Shown here: positions 19,213-27,541 of the stretch, one piece after another
How positions within the stretch are numbered: position 1 is the first letter of the stretch
Layout of the letters: each line of letters begins with the position of its first letter
Assembly (NCBI RefSeq): GCF_009846755.1
Contig: NZ_AQOR01000024.1
Coordinates: 1 to 64,000, forward strand
From: Alcanivorax sp. S71-1-4
GTDB taxonomy: Bacteria; Pseudomonadota; Gammaproteobacteria; Pseudomonadales; Alcanivoracaceae
Reading direction: 5' to 3'
Length of the DNA stretch: 64,000 nucleotides
Notes under the pieces: generated by a model
Told to the model about the DNA's origin: nothing
What the model saw: only the letters and a program-made list of their open reading frames with translations
Databases searched by the model: none
Position numbers and translations under genes: made by a program

Positions 19213-20892
19213 TCAACCCGCTTTGGACAGCGCCTTTTCCACAGCCTCAACACGCCCCACTGCCGACAGCACCGCCTGCAACGCCGCCGAAGTAGTGTCA
19301 TCCGCCAGCGCCGCCGCGCTGCTGAACGACTCACCAACACGCACCCGCACACAGGCCATGGCGCGCGCATCAGTGCCTTCGTTCAGGGCAAACTCATCGA
19401 AGCCTTCCACCGCGATATCCTGACCGGAACGACGCTTGATCGCGGCCACCAGCGCTTCGACACCGCCCCGGCCTTCACCGGCCAGCACGGTCGCAGCGCC
19501 TTTGTCGTCACCAATGCTGATCCGGGCATGCACCACGTCGCTTTCACGATTGAGTTCGTAGGCGCGCAATTGCCAGCCAGCCGGTGTGTTCAGGTACTGT
19601 TCGTTGAACAGCGCATGAATCTGCGCACCGTCCACCTCGCCTTCCTGCTGCTCGGCCTGCGCCTGCACCACGCGTGAAAACTCGATCTGCAACCAGCGCG
19701 GCAGCGTGATGCCGAAGTCACGCTCAAGCACGTGCAATACACCGCCCTTGCCGGACTGGGAGTTGATCCGCACCACTTCTTCGTAACGGCGGCCGAGATC
19801 ACGCGGATCGATCGGCAGGTAGGCAATTTCCCACACATCCCCGTCGCCATACGTGCTGAGGCACTTGCGAATCGCGTCCTGGTGGCTGCCCGAAAACGCG
19901 GTGAAGACCAACTCGCCGGCATATGGGTGGCGAGGGTGCGTGCTGATTTCCGTCACCGATTCCACCGTCTCCGCAATTTCGCGGATGTTGGAAAAATCGA
20001 GCTCCGGATCAATGCCCTGGCTGTACAGGTTCATCGCCATGGTGACGATATCCATGTTGCCAGTACGCTCGCCATTGCCCATCAAGGTGCCTTCCACGCG
20101 GTCCGCGCCGGCCATCACGCCCAACTCGGCGGCGGCCACGCCACAGCCCCGGTCGTTGTGGGTGTGCAGGGAAATCTGGATGTGCTCGCGGTGGTCGAGG
20201 TTGTCGTTCATCCACTCGATCATGTCGGCGTAGACGTTCGGCGTGCTCACTTCCACCGTGGCCGGCAAATTGATGATCACCGGCTGGCCGTTCTGCGGCT
20301 GCCAGACATTGATCACGGCATTCACCACGTCGGCCGCCACATCGAGTTCGGTGCCGGTGAAGCTTTCCGGCGAATACTGGAACACCCACTCGGTTTCCGG
20401 CGCCTGGGCAGCATGGCGCTTCACTTGCTGCGCCCCGTTCACGGCGATGTCGCGAATACCGGCCACGTCCAGGCGGAACACTTTTTCACGCTGCACGCGG
20501 GAGGTGGAGTTGTACAGGTGCACGACGGCCCGGCGGGCGCCTTTCAGGGACTCGAAGGTGCGTGCAATCAGCTCATCACGGGACTGGGTGAGCACCTGGA
20601 TGGTCACATCCTCGGGCACCATGTCTTCTTCGATCAGCTTGCGCACGAAATCGAAATCAGGCTGGGAGGCGGCCGGGAAACCCACTTCGATTTCCTTGAA
20701 GCCGACTTTCACCAGCAACTGGAACAGGCGCGTCTTCTGGGCCACGGTCATCGGTTTGACTAGCGCCTGGTTACCGTCACGCAGGTCCACCGCACACCAG
20801 ACCGGCGCGCGTTCGATAACCTGGTCCGGCCAGCGCCGCTGAGGACGGGCCACCGGGGTGAAGGGACGGTATTTGCGATGGTCAAACGCCAT
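19213..20892 (-). CDS. leuA: 2-isopropylmalate synthase
   Basis: First committed enzyme of leucine biosynthesis, condensing acetyl-CoA with 2-oxoisovalerate. At 559 aa it is the long LeuA class. The TIM-barrel domain has DLRDGNQAL near the N-terminus and the metal-binding HTHNDRG motif, followed by GNGERTGN. The C-terminal regulatory (leucine allosteric) domain occupies about residues 430-555. It is divergent from an Lrp-type regulator across a 288-bp region, which suggests leucine-responsive control. Confidence 0.97.
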   Translation of the reverse strand: MAFDHRKYRPFTPVARPQRRWPDQVIERAPVWCAVDLRDGNQALVKPMTVAQKTRLFQLLVKVGFKEIEVGFPAASQPDFDFVRKLIEEDMVPEDVTIQVLTQSRDELIARTFESLKGARRAVVHLYNSTSRVQREKVFRLDVAGIRDIAVNGAQQVKRHAAQAPETEWVFQYSPESFTGTELDVAADVVNAVINVWQPQNGQPVIINLPATVEVSTPNVYADMIEWMNDNLDHREHIQISLHTHNDRGCGVAAAELGVMAGADRVEGTLMGNGERTGNMDIVTMAMNLYSQGIDPELDFSNIREIAETVESVTEISTHPRHPYAGELVFTAFSGSHQDAIRKCLSTYGDGDVWEIAYLPIDPRDLGRRYEEVVRINSQSGKGGVLHVLERDFGITLPRWLQIEFSRVVQAQAEQQEGEVDGAQIHALFNEQYLNTPAGWQLRAYELNRESDVVHARISIGDDKGAATVLAGEGRGGVEALVAAIKRRSGQDIAVEGFDEFALNEGTDARAMACVRVRVGESFSSAAALADDTTSAALQAVLSAVGRVEAVEKALSKAG

Positions 20893-21180
20893 GATCTTGT
20901 TCTCCAGAAACGTGCTTTTCAGAATCAGGAAACGGGCCGTGCGGCCCGTCCGTCAGGGTGCGTTGCACCGGATGTTCCCGCCGTGCGCTGGTGGCGCCGT
21001 GGCCGCTCCCGGGTCAGGAGGTTGTCTGGCGTACCGGTCCGGGCTTGTGGCCCCTGGGGTACCGCCGACAGGAACCAGTCTAGGCGCCGGACAGCGCAAT
21101 GTGCTTGCTTAAATCGGGTGATTTCCGGCCTTCACGCTGATAAATTGCTCTTTAACTCAATAATTCGGTGATTTATTGCC
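20893..21180. promoter_or_regulatory. leuA / lrp-type divergent control region
   Basis: This 288-bp gap holds a perfect 7-bp hairpin ACGGGCC-N4-GGCCCGT at 20932-20949, close to the leuA start, and a GGTGC/GCACC hairpin just beyond it. Near the regulator the octamer GGTGATTT occurs at 21117-21124 and again at 21167-21174, exactly 50 bp apart (about five helical turns). I found no leucine-rich leader peptide. The phased repeats are candidate Lrp-type binding sites. Confidence 0.5.
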
Positions 21181-21666
21181 ATGACACAGGAAAGGCTGAA
21201 ACTGGATCGCTTCGATCAACGTATTCTGGCTGCTTTGCAGCGCGACGGCAGCCTCAGCAACCAGCAACTTGCGGAGGAAGTGGGGCTGTCCCCTTCCCCC
21301 TGCTCTCGCCGGGTGCAGAAACTGGAGGAAGCCGGCGTGATCCGTGGCCGCGCAGTGCTGCTCAACCCCAAGGCACTGGGGCTGGACCTGACCGTGCTGG
21401 TGCAGATCAGCATGGACCGCCACACACCGGAGCGCTTCGAGCACTTCGAGAGCACCGTGGCGGGCTATGAGGAGGTGCAGTGGTGCTACCTGATCACCGG
21501 CCAGTCAGCCGATTACCTGCTCAAGGTGATCGTGCCGGACATGGACCACTACCAGCAGTTCCTGCTCAACAAGATCACCCGGATCGAAGGGGTCAGCGGG
21601 GTGCATTCCAGCTTCGTGATGCGCAAGGTGGTGGATTCCACCGCCGTACCGCTGGGCTATCTGTAA
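21181..21666 (+). CDS. Lrp/AsnC-family transcriptional regulator
   Basis: Regulator of 161 aa. The N-terminal helix-turn-helix (about residues 8-60: LDRFDQRILAALQRDGSLS, then NQQLAEEVGLSPSPCSRRVQ) precedes an Asp-rich hinge and the C-terminal RAM ligand-binding domain (about 70-145; GQSADYLLKVIVPDMDHYQQF). The CSRRVQKLEEAG recognition segment is typical of Lrp-like paralogues. Its divergence from leuA makes that gene a plausible target. The usual Lrp effectors are leucine or other amino acids; the effector here is unknown. Confidence 0.93.
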   Translation: MTQERLKLDRFDQRILAALQRDGSLSNQQLAEEVGLSPSPCSRRVQKLEEAGVIRGRAVLLNPKALGLDLTVLVQISMDRHTPERFEHFESTVAGYEEVQWCYLITGQSADYLLKVIVPDMDHYQQFLLNKITRIEGVSGVHSSFVMRKVVDSTAVPLGYL

Positions 21667-21681
21667 AAACGGCCGAACAGC

Positions 21682-22071
21682 TCAGGCATCATCCTCATCG
21701 GCCGCGGCCAGCGCGGCGGCCTTGCGCTCGGCCTCGGCCTGCAGCGCGCGCAGGCGCATCGTGGCCTGGAAGTTCATCATCACGATACCGATCAGCCCCA
21801 CCACGGGTACCACCATCGAGAACACCAGCAGCACCAGCGCCCAGCCCCAGCCACGCAGCACGTAGGCCAGCATCACCATGAATACCACCGCCGCGAAGCC
21901 GGTGGACATCATCGCGGTGAACAGATAGCGCACCATCCCTTCCGCAAGCGTCAGATGGCCGTACTGCACGGCGCCGAGCACCAGTGCCAGCACCAGGCTG
22001 ATCACCACCATGACCCACATGGCCTTGCGGCGCAGCCGGATGATCTGTTGCAGACGCTGGTTTTCGTTCAT
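21682..22071 (-). CDS. Small inner-membrane protein, unknown
   Basis: Protein of 129 aa. A charged N-terminal helix (NENQRLQQIIRLRRKAMW) is followed by three strongly hydrophobic segments (about residues 18-40, 52-78 and 80-105), then a charged Ala/Glu-rich C-terminal helix ending ADEDDA. The ATG at 22071 has GGAG 8 bp upstream and is preferred over 22098. No family recognised. Confidence 0.75.
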   Translation of the reverse strand: MNENQRLQQIIRLRRKAMWVMVVISLVLALVLGAVQYGHLTLAEGMVRYLFTAMMSTGFAAVVFMVMLAYVLRGWGWALVLLVFSMVVPVVGLIGIVMMNFQATMRLRALQAEAERKAAALAAADEDDA

Positions 22072-22151
22072 GACGGGGACTCCGGGCAGGGCGGACAAGA
22101 CGGGGCGTCATGATAGCGGGGCCGGCCGAAGAATGCCGCACCCGGGACTTT

Positions 22152-22170
22152 GACAATGACAATCATTGCT
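22152..22170. promoter_or_regulatory. Fur box 1 upstream of the HmuR-like receptor
   Basis: GACAATGACAATCATTGCT matches about 14 of 19 bases of the Fur consensus. It lies just before an A/T-rich TATATAT stretch that could be the -10 element. Confidence 0.85.
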
Positions 22171-22180
22171 TTTTATATAT

Positions 22181-22199
22181 AGGAATCATTATCATTCGC
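22181..22199. promoter_or_regulatory. Fur box 2 upstream of the HmuR-like receptor
   Basis: On the complementary strand this reads GCGAATGATAATGATTCCT, with a strong AATGATAATGATT core. It lies 10 bp after box 1, so the two sites bracket the presumed -10. Confidence 0.8.
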
Positions 22200-22230
22200 A
22201 AAAATCTGTACAACGCCCGGACCCAAACCC

Positions 22231-24213
22231 ATGCCCCGTTGCACCCCACTGCCCCTGCTCCCGGCCCTGCTCGCCCTGTCCCTGCCGGCAGGTGCGACCG
22301 ACGGCGGGCAGTTGGCGCCGATCGTGGTGACCGCCACCCGCACCGCGAAAACCCTGGATGACACCCCGATCCGCACCGAGCTGGTCAGCCGTGACGAGAT
22401 CAACCGCACTCACGCGCGCAACCTGAAGGAAGCACTGCAGAACATCCCCGGCCTGCAACTGCGGGAAATCCATGGGAAATCCGGTTACGAGGTCTCCCTG
22501 CAGGGCCTCACCAGTGACCAGGTACTGGTGCTGATCGACGGCCTGCCGATCTCGGCCAGCACCAGTTCCACCGTGGATCTGAGCCAGTATTCCCTGGCCG
22601 ATGTCGAACATATCGAAGTCATCAAGGGTGCCGCCTCGGCCCAGTACGGCAGCTCCGCCATGGGGGGCGTGATCAACGTCATCACGCGCCGCCCCGCCGA
22701 AGGCTTCGGCGGGCGCGTGACACTGGACGCTGGCAGCTACGGCCGCCAGAACCTGTCCGGCGACACGCTGGATATCGGCAGCAAACATGGCCAGCTCAAT
22801 CTTCACGGCGGCCAGGGCGACTGGCGCTATCGCCTCGGCGCAGACCGCCAGGACAGCGACGGCTTCACCACCGACCCGGCTACCTGGAGCCAGCAGGGCG
22901 ATGCCGTGCTGCGCGACCAGTTCAATGGCTATCTCGCCTGGCAGCCACAGGCCGGCAAGCGCGTCTGGTTCGACGGCAGCCGCTATCGTGAAGAAGCCGA
23001 ACAACGCTACACCGTCACCGCACCGCCCAACCTCGTGCCCCAGCGCAAAACCGAAATCATCGACCGCGACCGCCTGACCGCCGGCGCCGACTGGCACCAT
23101 GCCAACGGGCTGGGCTGGCAGGTGAAAGCGCTCAACGAGCAGTACGACAGCCACTCAACGTCGCGCTCGAACAGTGTGCTGACCACCGACCGCACCGCCG
23201 AACTGGAAACACAACATCTGAGCGCACAGCTCGACCTGCCCATGTGGCGCAACCAGCTCTGGCAGATCGGCGCAGACCTGCACAAGGAAACACTGGAACA
23301 GTACAGCAACGGCGTTTCCGAGCTGGGGCGCCCTGACGTGCAGCGGGACAGCCAGGAGCTGTTCCTGCAAAACGACATTCTGTTCAGCAACGCCCTGGAG
23401 CTGGTGCTGGGTGTGCGCTACCAGGACGACTCGGATTTTGGTGGCTACACCGCCCCCAAGGCGGCGTTGCGGCTGGATTATCTCGACGGCACCGACTGGC
23501 GCGGTACGCTGCGCGCCAGCGTCGGCCAGGGCTACCGGGTGCCCAACCTGAAGGAACGCTTCTTCCGCTTTGATCACAGCGCGCTGGGCTACATGGTGCT
23601 CGGCAACGCCGACCTGAAACCGGAGTCTTCCACCAGCTGGCAACTGGGCACCGTGCTGCAATGGCGCGACCGGATCACCTTCGACATCAACGGTTTCTAC
23701 AATCGCGTCAAAGACCTGATCCAGATCGACGAAGAGAACGGCACCAGCGTCGGCGGCATCATGGTCTACAGCTATAAAAATATCGCCCGCGCAGAAACCC
23801 GTGGCATCGAGAGCAGCGTTCGCCTGCACATGACACGCAGGCTGTCGACCCAGCTTGCCTACACCTGGACCGACACCGAAGACCTGGACACTGGTGCGAC
23901 ACTGACACGCCGCCCGGAACACATTGCCGTGCTGTCACTGGACCTGACATTGCCCTCGGAAACGACCTCCGTTTCCCTGCGGGGGCGCTACCAGAGCCGC
24001 GAACTGATCAGCACCGACCGCAACGCCTGGTCCCCCGAGTGGACCACCGTGGACCTGACGATCAATCAGGATGTTACGCCCTCACTGCGCGTGTTTGCCG
24101 GCGTCAACAACCTGTTCGACACCCAGCGTGATTTCAGCGACGCCGACGACTTCGGCCCACTCGCCGGCCGCTTCGGTTACCTCGGCGTGCGCTATCAGTG
24201 GGGTGTCCGCTAG
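22231..24213 (+). CDS. TonB-dependent heme receptor, HmuR-like
   Basis: Outer-membrane receptor of 660 aa. After the signal peptide (cleavage near AGA, residue 22) comes a TonB box-like stretch IVVTATRT and a plug domain with VLVLIDGLPIS and GAASAQYGSSAMGGVINVIT. The barrel has the three heme-receptor landmarks in order: an FRAP-like YRVPNLKE at 435-442, His449 in FRFDHSALGY, and an NPDL-like GNADLKPE at 458-465. It lacks an STN domain, unlike the receptor at 10422. Two Fur boxes precede it and an HmuY-like lipoprotein gene follows 53 bp downstream. Confidence 0.92.
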   Translation: MPRCTPLPLLPALLALSLPAGATDGGQLAPIVVTATRTAKTLDDTPIRTELVSRDEINRTHARNLKEALQNIPGLQLREIHGKSGYEVSLQGLTSDQVLVLIDGLPISASTSSTVDLSQYSLADVEHIEVIKGAASAQYGSSAMGGVINVITRRPAEGFGGRVTLDAGSYGRQNLSGDTLDIGSKHGQLNLHGGQGDWRYRLGADRQDSDGFTTDPATWSQQGDAVLRDQFNGYLAWQPQAGKRVWFDGSRYREEAEQRYTVTAPPNLVPQRKTEIIDRDRLTAGADWHHANGLGWQVKALNEQYDSHSTSRSNSVLTTDRTAELETQHLSAQLDLPMWRNQLWQIGADLHKETLEQYSNGVSELGRPDVQRDSQELFLQNDILFSNALELVLGVRYQDDSDFGGYTAPKAALRLDYLDGTDWRGTLRASVGQGYRVPNLKERFFRFDHSALGYMVLGNADLKPESSTSWQLGTVLQWRDRITFDINGFYNRVKDLIQIDEENGTSVGGIMVYSYKNIARAETRGIESSVRLHMTRRLSTQLAYTWTDTEDLDTGATLTRRPEHIAVLSLDLTLPSETTSVSLRGRYQSRELISTDRNAWSPEWTTVDLTINQDVTPSLRVFAGVNNLFDTQRDFSDADDFGPLAGRFGYLGVRYQWGVR

Positions 24214-24266
24214 GGCACTCACGCACGCCGTTTTTTATCTGCACCACGACACAACGGAGTTCACTC

Positions 24267-25517
24267 ATGACGGGGAAACAACCGACGCTGCGTAACGCAG
24301 CCCTGATCAGCACCGGCACTTTGTTGGCACTGGCCCTGACCGCCTGCGGCGGCGGGGGGAGCAGCAGTAACGGCGGCGGGGGCGGGGGCGATACCGACAC
24401 CTCGCAATTCACCGCCAACGCCACCTGGACGTTCGACCTGCCGGGCGCGGGCCAGGATGCCTGCTACGATTTCGACAACGCACTCCAGACCACCGATTGC
24501 AGCGGTACCGACTGGGATCTGATGGTCAGCAGCAGCGGCCTGACCGCCACGTTCTGGACCAACTCCGGCACCACCAACGCAGCTGGCCAGGGCGGCGCGC
24601 TCAACGGCCCGTTTGACTACACCTGGACTGAATTGCAAGCCTGGGTCTCCGGCCTGACCGACGGTGACGGCAATACCATCCCGGAATCGGTCTATTCTGC
24701 CGACGCCAACGATGGCGCCTTTGTCGGCAGCAATGCGATCCAGTCCGCCGCCTTCGAATATGGCATCGGCGGTGGCCACCAGTTGTTCCCGAACTACCGC
24801 GTATTCCTGATCACCAGTGACAGCAGCGACGACACAACCGAAAGCACTGTCGACACGCAAGTATTTGCACTGCAGATCACGGGTTACTACGGCGGCGCCA
24901 GTGGCACCACGTCAGGGCACCCGTCATTCCGCTGGATCGAGCGCACCGGGGGTGCCAGCGTGCAGAGTGACACCGTCAATGCCACCACCGGCTGGGTGTA
25001 CTACGACCTTGCCAACGCAACAGTGGTGGACGTACCCAATGCAACCAACTGGCATATCGCGTTCAATCGCTACAACGTGATGCTCAATGGTGGCGAGTCC
25101 GGCGACGGCAGCGTGGCCGGCTTTGTCGGCAAAACGCCGGCAGGCTTCTACGATGCAGAAGGCAACGTGGTGGAGAGCACCTTCACTTCCAGCGTCCCGG
25201 CGGACACACTCGCCGACCTGACCGCCTCCGACATGGCCACGCCAGCAGACGCCGGTGACTGGATCGTTGACGATGTGCGCTCGCGCCTGAATGCCGACTA
25301 TGAAGGCACCTACCCGATGCTGGACTACGGCTGGTTCACCTACAACGGCACCGTCCACATGCTCAGCGCCAACCCGGACAATGGCGCACTGATCCGCTCA
25401 GGCACGGGCGACAGTTACGCGCGGTTCCACCTGACCGACATTACCTATGCCGATGGCAGCAACCCGAGCAGCCAGCAGACCTGGACCATCGCGTTTGACG
25501 TTCAGCCGGCGCAATAA
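24267..25517 (+). CDS. HmuY-family lipoprotein with two tandem HmuY-like halves
   Basis: Lipoprotein of 416 aa. The lipobox is LTAC (Cys27), followed by GGGGSSSNGGGGGG, a flexible tether. Two similar halves follow. Each starts with Y(D/Y)D-x-x-NA (residues 67-72 and 245-251), then T(D/N)W(D/H)(L/I) (81-85 and 260-264), then a (T)N(S/G)G turn (98-101 and 273-276). Each ends with a beta-rich F/YxLxxTxY region (about 198-209 and 384-394). HmuY is the heme-scavenging lipoprotein that feeds HmuR, so here it should hand heme to the receptor encoded just upstream. ATG 24267 has GGAG 7 bp upstream. The duplication is my reading of the sequence. Confidence 0.83.
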   Translation: MTGKQPTLRNAALISTGTLLALALTACGGGGSSSNGGGGGGDTDTSQFTANATWTFDLPGAGQDACYDFDNALQTTDCSGTDWDLMVSSSGLTATFWTNSGTTNAAGQGGALNGPFDYTWTELQAWVSGLTDGDGNTIPESVYSADANDGAFVGSNAIQSAAFEYGIGGGHQLFPNYRVFLITSDSSDDTTESTVDTQVFALQITGYYGGASGTTSGHPSFRWIERTGGASVQSDTVNATTGWVYYDLANATVVDVPNATNWHIAFNRYNVMLNGGESGDGSVAGFVGKTPAGFYDAEGNVVESTFTSSVPADTLADLTASDMATPADAGDWIVDDVRSRLNADYEGTYPMLDYGWFTYNGTVHMLSANPDNGALIRSGTGDSYARFHLTDITYADGSNPSSQQTWTIAFDVQPAQ

Positions 25518-25535
25518 GATAAAACCTGTGTGGCG

Positions 25536-25702
25536 GTAGGGTGGGTAGAGCGCAAGCGAAACCCACCGGGACCATGTAACGCACTGCTCGCACAGAATCA
25601 TCGAAACTACCCACCTCCCAAGCCGGGTGATTTCGATGGTTTTGCGGGAGTGAATAACGGGCATGGACCCGGTGGGTTTCGCTTGCGCTCTACCCACCCT
25701 AC
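25536..25702. repeat. 167-bp palindromic element, copy B (arm-compensated variant)
   Basis: Same architecture as copy A. The subterminal arm reads GAGCGCAAGCGAAAC on the left and GTTTCGCTTGCGCTC on the right, where the other copies have GAGCCAAAGGCGAAAC and its complement. Both arms changed together, so base pairing is kept. It lies 18 bp after the hmuY-like stop and 8 bp before the DUF411 stop. Confidence 0.95.
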
Positions 25703-25710
25703 GCACCGCC

Positions 25711-26172
25711 TTAATGTTGCGAGGGGTGATGTTCAAACACGGACACCCGCCCATCCTCTTTCAGCAGCAACACATCGTACGGATCACTGCGGCCCGGCAT
25801 TTCCATCCCCGGTGACCCCACCGGCATCCCTGGCACCAGCAGGCCACGCCCGGCGTCCGGCGTTTCCGCCAGCAATCGCTTCACATCGTCCGCCGGCACA
25901 TGACCTTCCAGCAGATAACCGCCGACGGTGGCGGTATGGCAGGACGCGTACGCCGCCGGCACACCCAGGCCCACTTTAACGTCATGCATTTCCTGTGTGA
26001 CATGATCCTTTACCGTAAACCCCTCCTCGCGCATGTGCGCAATCCATGCGCCGCAGCAACCGCAACTCGGGCTGCGCCACACTTCCACTTCCGGCAGCGT
26101 CTCTGCCTGTACCGCTGGCGCGACCAGCAGGATGCTGCACAGCAGCGCGACAAACCCTTTTATTTTCCACAT
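25711..26172 (-). CDS. DUF411 periplasmic metal-binding protein
   Basis: Protein of 153 aa with a signal peptide (FVALLCSILLVAPAVQA). The DUF411 signature SPSCGCCGAW gives Cys37, Cys39 and Cys40, followed by conserved YASCHTATVGGYLLEGHVPA. Met and His residues are frequent near the C-terminus (MPVGSPGMEMPG; HHPSQH). DUF411 proteins are often encoded with copper or silver resistance genes, and this is the last gene of the multicopper-oxidase operon. ATG 26172 has AGGAGA 6 bp upstream. A copper chaperone or sink role is inferred. Confidence 0.88.
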   Translation of the reverse strand: MWKIKGFVALLCSILLVAPAVQAETLPEVEVWRSPSCGCCGAWIAHMREEGFTVKDHVTQEMHDVKVGLGVPAAYASCHTATVGGYLLEGHVPADDVKRLLAETPDAGRGLLVPGMPVGSPGMEMPGRSDPYDVLLLKEDGRVSVFEHHPSQH

Positions 26173-26194
26173 GGCCGTTCTCCTCATTTTCAGT

Positions 26195-27541
26195 TCAATG
26201 ATGTGCATGCCTGTCCGGCACAGGTAATGATGCTGCGTTGTCACTGAGCGGCGTGCCGCGGCGCACAGGCGCGCCATAGTGCGCATCGGCACTGACACGG
26301 CGGGCCACCGTGCCGGATGGGTGCGCATACCAGCCCGGATCGCGATAATCGCCCGGCGCCAGATCGTCACGCACTTTAACCAGCGTGAACATGCCCCCCA
26401 TACCGATGTTTCCGAAGGGCCCTTTGCCGGTCATCATCGCCAGCGTGTTGTCGGGCCCTGGCATATGACCGCTGTCGGTATGCTGCTGGTGTTCTTTCAT
26501 GCCGTGTTGCCCCATCGCCATATACCCCGGCAATAGCGTGCGGATTTCTGCCTCGATCCCGGACTGGTCCACGCCCAGCGTGTTGGGAATTTCATGGCCC
26601 ATGGCATTCATAGTGTGATGCGCCATGTGGCAGTGGAACGCCCAGTCGCCCGGCACGGCGACAAACTCGATGTCACGCATCTGCCCCACGCCGACGATTT
26701 CCGTCACTTCGTTGCGCCACTGCGCGCGCGGCCAGCGCCCGCCGTCACTGCCGGTGACCTGGAACTGCACACCGTGCATGTGCATCGGGTGATTCCACAT
26801 CGACAGATTGCCGATGCGCACCCGCACCCGCTCGCCGGTGCGGGCCACCAGCGGCTCGATGGCCGGGAACACTTTCGAGTTCATCGTCCACAGGTCGAAA
26901 TCCGTCATCACCGACGGGTCAGGCCGGGACGTGCCCGGATGCAGCGCCCAGTTGTGCAACAGCAACGCATAATCACGGTCCACCGGCTCGGGCTCGCCGC
27001 CTTTGGGATGGATGATGAACAGCCCCATCATGCCCATCGCCATCTGCACCATTTCATCCGCATGCGGGTGGTACATATGCGTGCCATGCTGGCGCAGGGT
27101 GAATTCATAGGCAAAGGTTTCACCCGGCATGATCAGCGGCTGCGTGACACCGGCGACACCGTCCATGCCGGCCGGCAGCAACAGGCCGTGCCAGTGGATG
27201 GTGGTCGGTTCCGGCAGGCGGTTGGTCACCAGAATGCGGACCCGGTCCCCCTCCATCGCTTCCAGCGTCGGCCCCGGTGTGGTGCCGTTATAGCCCCAGC
27301 ATTTCGCACGCGAACCCGGCGCGAATTCATGTTCGATTTCTTCGGCGACCAGATGAAATTCCTTGGCACCGTCTTTCATCTGCCAGGGTAATGTCCAGCC
27401 GTTCAGTGTGCGCACCGGGGTATAGCCCTGCCGGGGTGACCCGGCATGCCCGGCATGCGATGTCTCCGTGGCTGCGGCCCGGCTCATCGCACTGGCCGAC
27501 AGTGCCGCGCCGGCAGTGATCAGAAAATCGCGACGTTTCAT
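26195..27541 (-). CDS. Multicopper oxidase (periplasmic copper tolerance)
   Basis: Enzyme of 448 aa with a twin-arginine signal (MKRRDFLITAGAAL). All four copper-binding segments are visible: HWHG at 116-119, HMYHPH at 155-160, HPMHMH at 251-256 and HCHMAHH at 303-309. A Met/His-rich region follows (about 330-370: MAMGQHGMKEHQQH). Such enzymes oxidise Cu(I) to the less toxic Cu(II). The C-terminus ends HAHH. Its start codon overlaps the TolC-like gene's stop by 1 base, giving translational coupling. Confidence 0.93.
   Translation of the reverse strand: MKRRDFLITAGAALSASAMSRAAATETSHAGHAGSPRQGYTPVRTLNGWTLPWQMKDGAKEFHLVAEEIEHEFAPGSRAKCWGYNGTTPGPTLEAMEGDRVRILVTNRLPEPTTIHWHGLLLPAGMDGVAGVTQPLIMPGETFAYEFTLRQHGTHMYHPHADEMVQMAMGMMGLFIIHPKGGEPEPVDRDYALLLHNWALHPGTSRPDPSVMTDFDLWTMNSKVFPAIEPLVARTGERVRVRIGNLSMWNHPMHMHGVQFQVTGSDGGRWPRAQWRNEVTEIVGVGQMRDIEFVAVPGDWAFHCHMAHHTMNAMGHEIPNTLGVDQSGIEAEIRTLLPGYMAMGQHGMKEHQQHTDSGHMPGPDNTLAMMTGKGPFGNIGMGGMFTLVKVRDDLAPGDYRDPGWYAHPSGTVARRVSADAHYGAPVRRGTPLSDNAASLPVPDRHAHH

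Noticed and set aside
20893-21180. Leucine attenuator leader peptide upstream of leuA
   Set aside because: No short ORF with clustered Leu codons was found before the hairpins.
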